A stretch of 53,802 nucleotides of DNA. Origin: Lachnospiraceae bacterium Phil5. GTDB lineage: Bacteria; Bacillota; Clostridia; TANB77; CAG-508. The stretch spans positions 91,838 to 145,639 of the forward strand of contig NWBM01000002.1 in NCBI GenBank assembly GCA_002633185.1. Direction: 5' to 3'. The position numbers were made by a program, and so were the translations under genes. A model generated the notes under the pieces. It was not told where the DNA came from and ran no database searches. It was given only the letters and a program-made list of their open reading frames with translations. The stretch's first letter is position 1, and each line of letters opens with the position of its first letter. Positions 51,047-53,802 of this stretch are shown piece after piece.

Positions 51047-52201
51047 ATGAAAGTTTTACAAATTGTAAAAACAAGTCAAGGTGCTAATTGGGCTTTTGAA
51101 CAAGCAAAGTATCTTAAGGAAAAAGGAATAAATATTATTACTGTTTTACCAGATGCACAGGGTGTTGTAGCTCAAAAATATATTCAAAATGATATGGAAA
51201 TTTGTATTGCAGATTTTTCCTTACCAATTTTAAAGCCTTGGAAAATTATTTCAAGAATAAAAAATATAAGAAACATTGTAAAGAAAGAAAAACCTGAAAT
51301 TATTCATACTCACTTTGTTACTAATATAATTATGTGCAGGTTAGCATTAAAAAAATCCAAGATTCCAAGATTATTTCAGGTTCCAGGACCATTGCATTTA
51401 GAATCAAAAATATTTAAAAAAATAGATTTAATAACTGCAAATCAATTTGATTATTGGGCTCCTTCTTGTGTAAAGAGTCAGAATGTATATTTGAATGAAG
51501 GAATAGGTAAAGAAAGAGTATTTCTTGCTTATTATGGAGGTTATGGAGGAAATACGATAGAACAGTATGCGAATTCAACTGATATATTACATAAACAATA
51601 TAATATACCTAATGATAATATATTAATTGGAATGGTAAGTTATTTTTATAAACCTAAATGGTATTTAGGCCAGAAGAGAGGAATAAAGGGACATGAAGAT
51701 TTTATTGATGCAATTGAAATTATTAATAAAAAATATGATAATATTACAGCATTAATAATTGGTGGACCATGGGGAAATTCAAAAAAATATATGCAGAAAG
51801 TTGAAAAATATGCTCAAAAAAAAGATTTAAAAAACATAATCTTTACAGGTTTCAGAAATGACATGAAAATGATTTATAAAGAACTAGACATTGCAGTTCA
51901 TCCTTCTCATAGTGAAAATTTAGGTGGTGCTGCAGAAAGTTTAGCGGCAGGTGTTCCAACGATTGCAACTAATATAGGTGGATTTCCAGATATAGTAATT
52001 GATAAAAAAACAGGATATTTATGTGAAGTTAAAAACCCTTTTTCTTTAGCACAAGTAATTGATAGTGCAATTGAGAAAAAAGAAGAAGCCTTACAAATGG
52101 CTAGTAATGGTCAAAAAAGGGTTCGTGAATTGTTAGACATAAACAATACAGCAAATAGAATCCTAGAAATTTATAAAGAAATAATGGAGAAGAATATATG
52201 A
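51047..52201 (+). CDS. GT4 glycosyltransferase
   Basis: The ATG at 51047 has GAGAGG six bases before; the TTG at 51041 touches it. The 384-residue GT-B protein starts KVLQIVKTSQGANWAFEQA and has the C-terminal donor-binding region SHSENLGGAAESLAAGVPTIA with the E-x7-E motif of family 4. It should add a sugar to the lipid-linked diacetylbacillosamine. The stop and next start overlap as ATGA, so translation is coupled. Sugar specificity cannot be told. Confidence 0.9.
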   Translation: MKVLQIVKTSQGANWAFEQAKYLKEKGINIITVLPDAQGVVAQKYIQNDMEICIADFSLPILKPWKIISRIKNIRNIVKKEKPEIIHTHFVTNIIMCRLALKKSKIPRLFQVPGPLHLESKIFKKIDLITANQFDYWAPSCVKSQNVYLNEGIGKERVFLAYYGGYGGNTIEQYANSTDILHKQYNIPNDNILIGMVSYFYKPKWYLGQKRGIKGHEDFIDAIEIINKKYDNITALIIGGPWGNSKKYMQKVEKYAQKKDLKNIIFTGFRNDMKMIYKELDIAVHPSHSENLGGAAESLAAGVPTIATNIGGFPDIVIDKKTGYLCEVKNPFSLAQVIDSAIEKKEEALQMASNGQKRVRELLDINNTANRILEIYKEIMEKNI

Positions 52202-53370
52202 AAGTTTTGTTTTGCCATGATGGACCAATTGAAAAAGACGAATTAGGTAATTATTATGGGATTGGTTTTAACGATGAACTATTTGAAAAATATGAAGTGT
52301 TGGGAAATGATATTTCAATTGCAATTAGGGTACATAATACAATAAACGAAAAATTAGAAAAAAACTACCTACCGCTAAATAAAAATAAGTATAAAATAGT
52401 TGAATGTCCAAATCTTGCATCTGTAAATGGAATCATGTTTAACAAAAAAAAGTGTACGCAAATTTTAAAAAATGAGATTGATAAAGCAGATATAATTATT
52501 ATAAGATTGCCTAGTAATATAGGAAATCTAGCTGCAAGTATTGTAGAAAAAAAGCAAAAAAATCATATTATAGAATTAGTTGGATGCCCATGGGATTCAT
52601 TAAGACACCATAGTTTTGCTGGAAAAATAGTTGCACCTATTATGTACTTAAAAACTAAGAAACACGTAAGAAGAGCAACAAATGTAATATATGTTACTCA
52701 AAAATTTTTACAAGGAAGATATCCAAATTCTAATAATAATATAGGTTGTTCTGATGTAATTATTGATAATCTAAATATTGATAATTTAAGTAAACGTATT
52801 GAAAAAATCAAGAGTATGAAAGATAAAATTATTATTGGGACTATTGGTATAGTAAGTGTAAAATACAAAGGACAAGAATATGTAATAAAAGCAATAAGTG
52901 AATTAATGAATAAAGGTATTAATAATATTGAATATCAATTAGTAGGACCTGGAGATACAGAAAGATTAGTAAAAATTGCAAAAAAATATAATGTTTTGGA
53001 TAGGATTAACTTTATAGGACCATTAAATCATAATGAGATATTTAATTGGTTAGATGAAATTGATATTTATGCTCAACCAAGTAATACAGAAGGATTGCCA
53101 AGATCGGTTGTTGAAGCTATGAGCAGAGGTTGCCCATGTATCGGAAGTAAGGTTGGTGGAATTCCAGAGCTAATAAATAACGAGTATCTATTTGCAAAAA
53201 AGAATAAAAAAGAAATAGCAAAAGTTCTAATAAAACTGATTTCAAATGAAGAAAATTTAATTAAAGAGGCAAATAGAAATTATAACAATTGCATTAGCTA
53301 TTGTAATGGTGCATTAGAAGAAAAGAAAAGGATATTTTATGAGGAAGTAAGAAAGGAAATGGATAAATGA
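52198..53370 (+). CDS. GT4 glycosyltransferase
   Basis: The 390-residue GT-B protein has a divergent N-terminal half and a clear family 4 end: QPSNTEGLPRSVVEAMSRG followed by CIGSKVGGIPELI. It overlaps the previous gene by ATGA and the next by ATGA, marking one tightly coupled unit. It probably adds the second or third sugar. Donor and linkage are unknown. Confidence 0.9.
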   Translation: MKVLFCHDGPIEKDELGNYYGIGFNDELFEKYEVLGNDISIAIRVHNTINEKLEKNYLPLNKNKYKIVECPNLASVNGIMFNKKKCTQILKNEIDKADIIIIRLPSNIGNLAASIVEKKQKNHIIELVGCPWDSLRHHSFAGKIVAPIMYLKTKKHVRRATNVIYVTQKFLQGRYPNSNNNIGCSDVIIDNLNIDNLSKRIEKIKSMKDKIIIGTIGIVSVKYKGQEYVIKAISELMNKGINNIEYQLVGPGDTERLVKIAKKYNVLDRINFIGPLNHNEIFNWLDEIDIYAQPSNTEGLPRSVVEAMSRGCPCIGSKVGGIPELINNEYLFAKKNKKEIAKVLIKLISNEENLIKEANRNYNNCISYCNGALEEKKRIFYEEVRKEMDK

Positions 53371-53759
53371 AAAAAGTTAGTGCATATGACAAATATAGTT
53401 TATTTGTTATAGTTTCAACTATAATTGTATCGTTTATTACAATAATTTCAAATAAAGCTGAACAATATGAAGGCATGCAGTATATACCTATAGCTTATGT
53501 TGTCTTATTTACAGTCAATAAAGCATTGCATTGTTATAGTAAAAAAAATAAGGGCTTATTACTTGTTAATATTCTAATGTACATAAAATATGTTTTTGCA
53601 ATTTTCATTATTGTTATGTTAAAAGATTATTCTGAGCCATCTTTTTATTGCAGACTTGCAACTCAAAGTAGTTATTCTACGGCTATTGTCTATATGATAA
53701 TTGAACTTGTTTCAATTAATTTTATTATTTTGTTATTAGGTAAATATTTTTATCGGTAA
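53367..53759 (+). CDS. Polytopic membrane protein, possible Wzy-type polymerase start
   Basis: This frame encodes 130 residues with four hydrophobic segments (about 12-28, 40-52, 65-85 and 105-126) and ends TAT CGG TAA. In a polysaccharide unit, after the glycosyltransferases, an oligosaccharide polymerase (about 400 residues) is expected; 130 residues looks truncated. If CGGT is read as one glycine codon, the frame continues open to the window end as G-NIETKSEEEYKFEKI, an acidic loop. The family assignment rests on position and helices only. It overlaps the glycosyltransferase gene by ATGA. Confidence 0.65.
   Translation: MKKVSAYDKYSLFVIVSTIIVSFITIISNKAEQYEGMQYIPIAYVVLFTVNKALHCYSKKNKGLLLVNILMYIKYVFAIFIIVMLKDYSEPSFYCRLATQSSYSTAIVYMIIELVSINFIILLLGKYFYR
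53754..53757 (+). other. CGGT: third candidate +1 site, at the end of the last gene
   Basis: TAT is followed by CGG TAA in the plain reading. Reading CGGT as one codon leads to 15 more sense codons up to the window end. Support is weaker than at the other two sites because no family alignment is available. Confidence 0.35.
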
Positions 53760-53802
53760 TATTGAAACAAAAAGTGAAGAAGAATATAAATTTGAAAAAA
53801 TA

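Noticed and set aside
1..53802. CRISPR array, prophage or insertion sequence
   Set aside because: No spaced direct repeats, transposase, integrase other than XerD, or phage structural genes were seen.

Overview
The window is AT-rich chromosomal DNA from a spore-forming, low-GC Gram-positive bacterium, most likely a member of the Clostridia. The evidence is a PolC-type replicative polymerase, spoIIM and sigH, a T-box leader in front of argS, consensus sigma-A promoters, strong AGGAGG ribosome binding sites, a sortase with its substrate, and CpsB/C/D-type capsule regulators. I cannot name the species from sequence alone.

Layout. 1-2.3 kb: 3' part of mfd and a SpoU rRNA methyltransferase. 2.4-4.2 kb: three minus-strand orphan genes. 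4.3-11.7 kb: a nucleoside deaminase, aspS, a small orphan, a phosphodiester-glycosidase (NAGPA) membrane protein with a membrane partner, a GT2-GtrA glycosyltransferase and a PAP2 phosphatase. 11.8-16.3 kb: polC, broken by one +1 frameshift. 16.5-22.5 kb: DUF1294 protein, two orphans, T-box/argS, a cluster of DnaA boxes, spoIIM and xerD. 22.9-30.9 kb: a Ca2+-type P-ATPase, a YbgC thioesterase, orphans, tlyA, an FAD/Rieske oxidoreductase with a second +1 frameshift, an odd tRNA-Gly, and two ordinary tRNA-Gly genes. 31-42 kb: queH, polA, a lytic transglycosylase, a large membrane-anchored protein, sigH, tRNA-Thr, an L,D-transpeptidase and ychF. 41.7-53.8 kb: a sortase/substrate pair, then a polysaccharide locus with CpsC, CpsD and CpsB regulators, PglF-, PglE-, PglC- and PglD-like enzymes (the complete set for UDP-N,N'-diacetylbacillosamine and its transfer to lipid), two GT4 glycosyltransferases, and a membrane protein whose frame breaks 43 bases before the window ends.

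Most unusual observation. Both clear gene breaks are a single extra C in front of a glycine codon (C-GGA in polC, C-GGT in the oxidoreductase). A third candidate C-GGT lies at the end of the last gene. In all three, reading CGGN as one four-base glycine codon restores the frame. Four bases from the end of the broken oxidoreductase, on the opposite strand, is a tRNA-Gly with its own near-consensus promoter. Its anticodon loop is CUUCCGA instead of CUUCCAA, so UCCG lies where a four-base anticodon for CGGA/CGGU would be. I found no ordinary in-frame CGG in the AT-rich core genes. Six small orphan genes do use CGG as an ordinary arginine codon, and this is the main counter-evidence. Sequencing error and a decayed tRNA remain possible.

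Other structure: a long-stem hairpin element in two copies (9.8 kb, 22.6 kb); a family of short GGAGGTGTCCC hairpins at gene ends, whose outer stems differ but stay complementary; and a DnaA-box cluster upstream of spoIIM, away from any dnaA gene.
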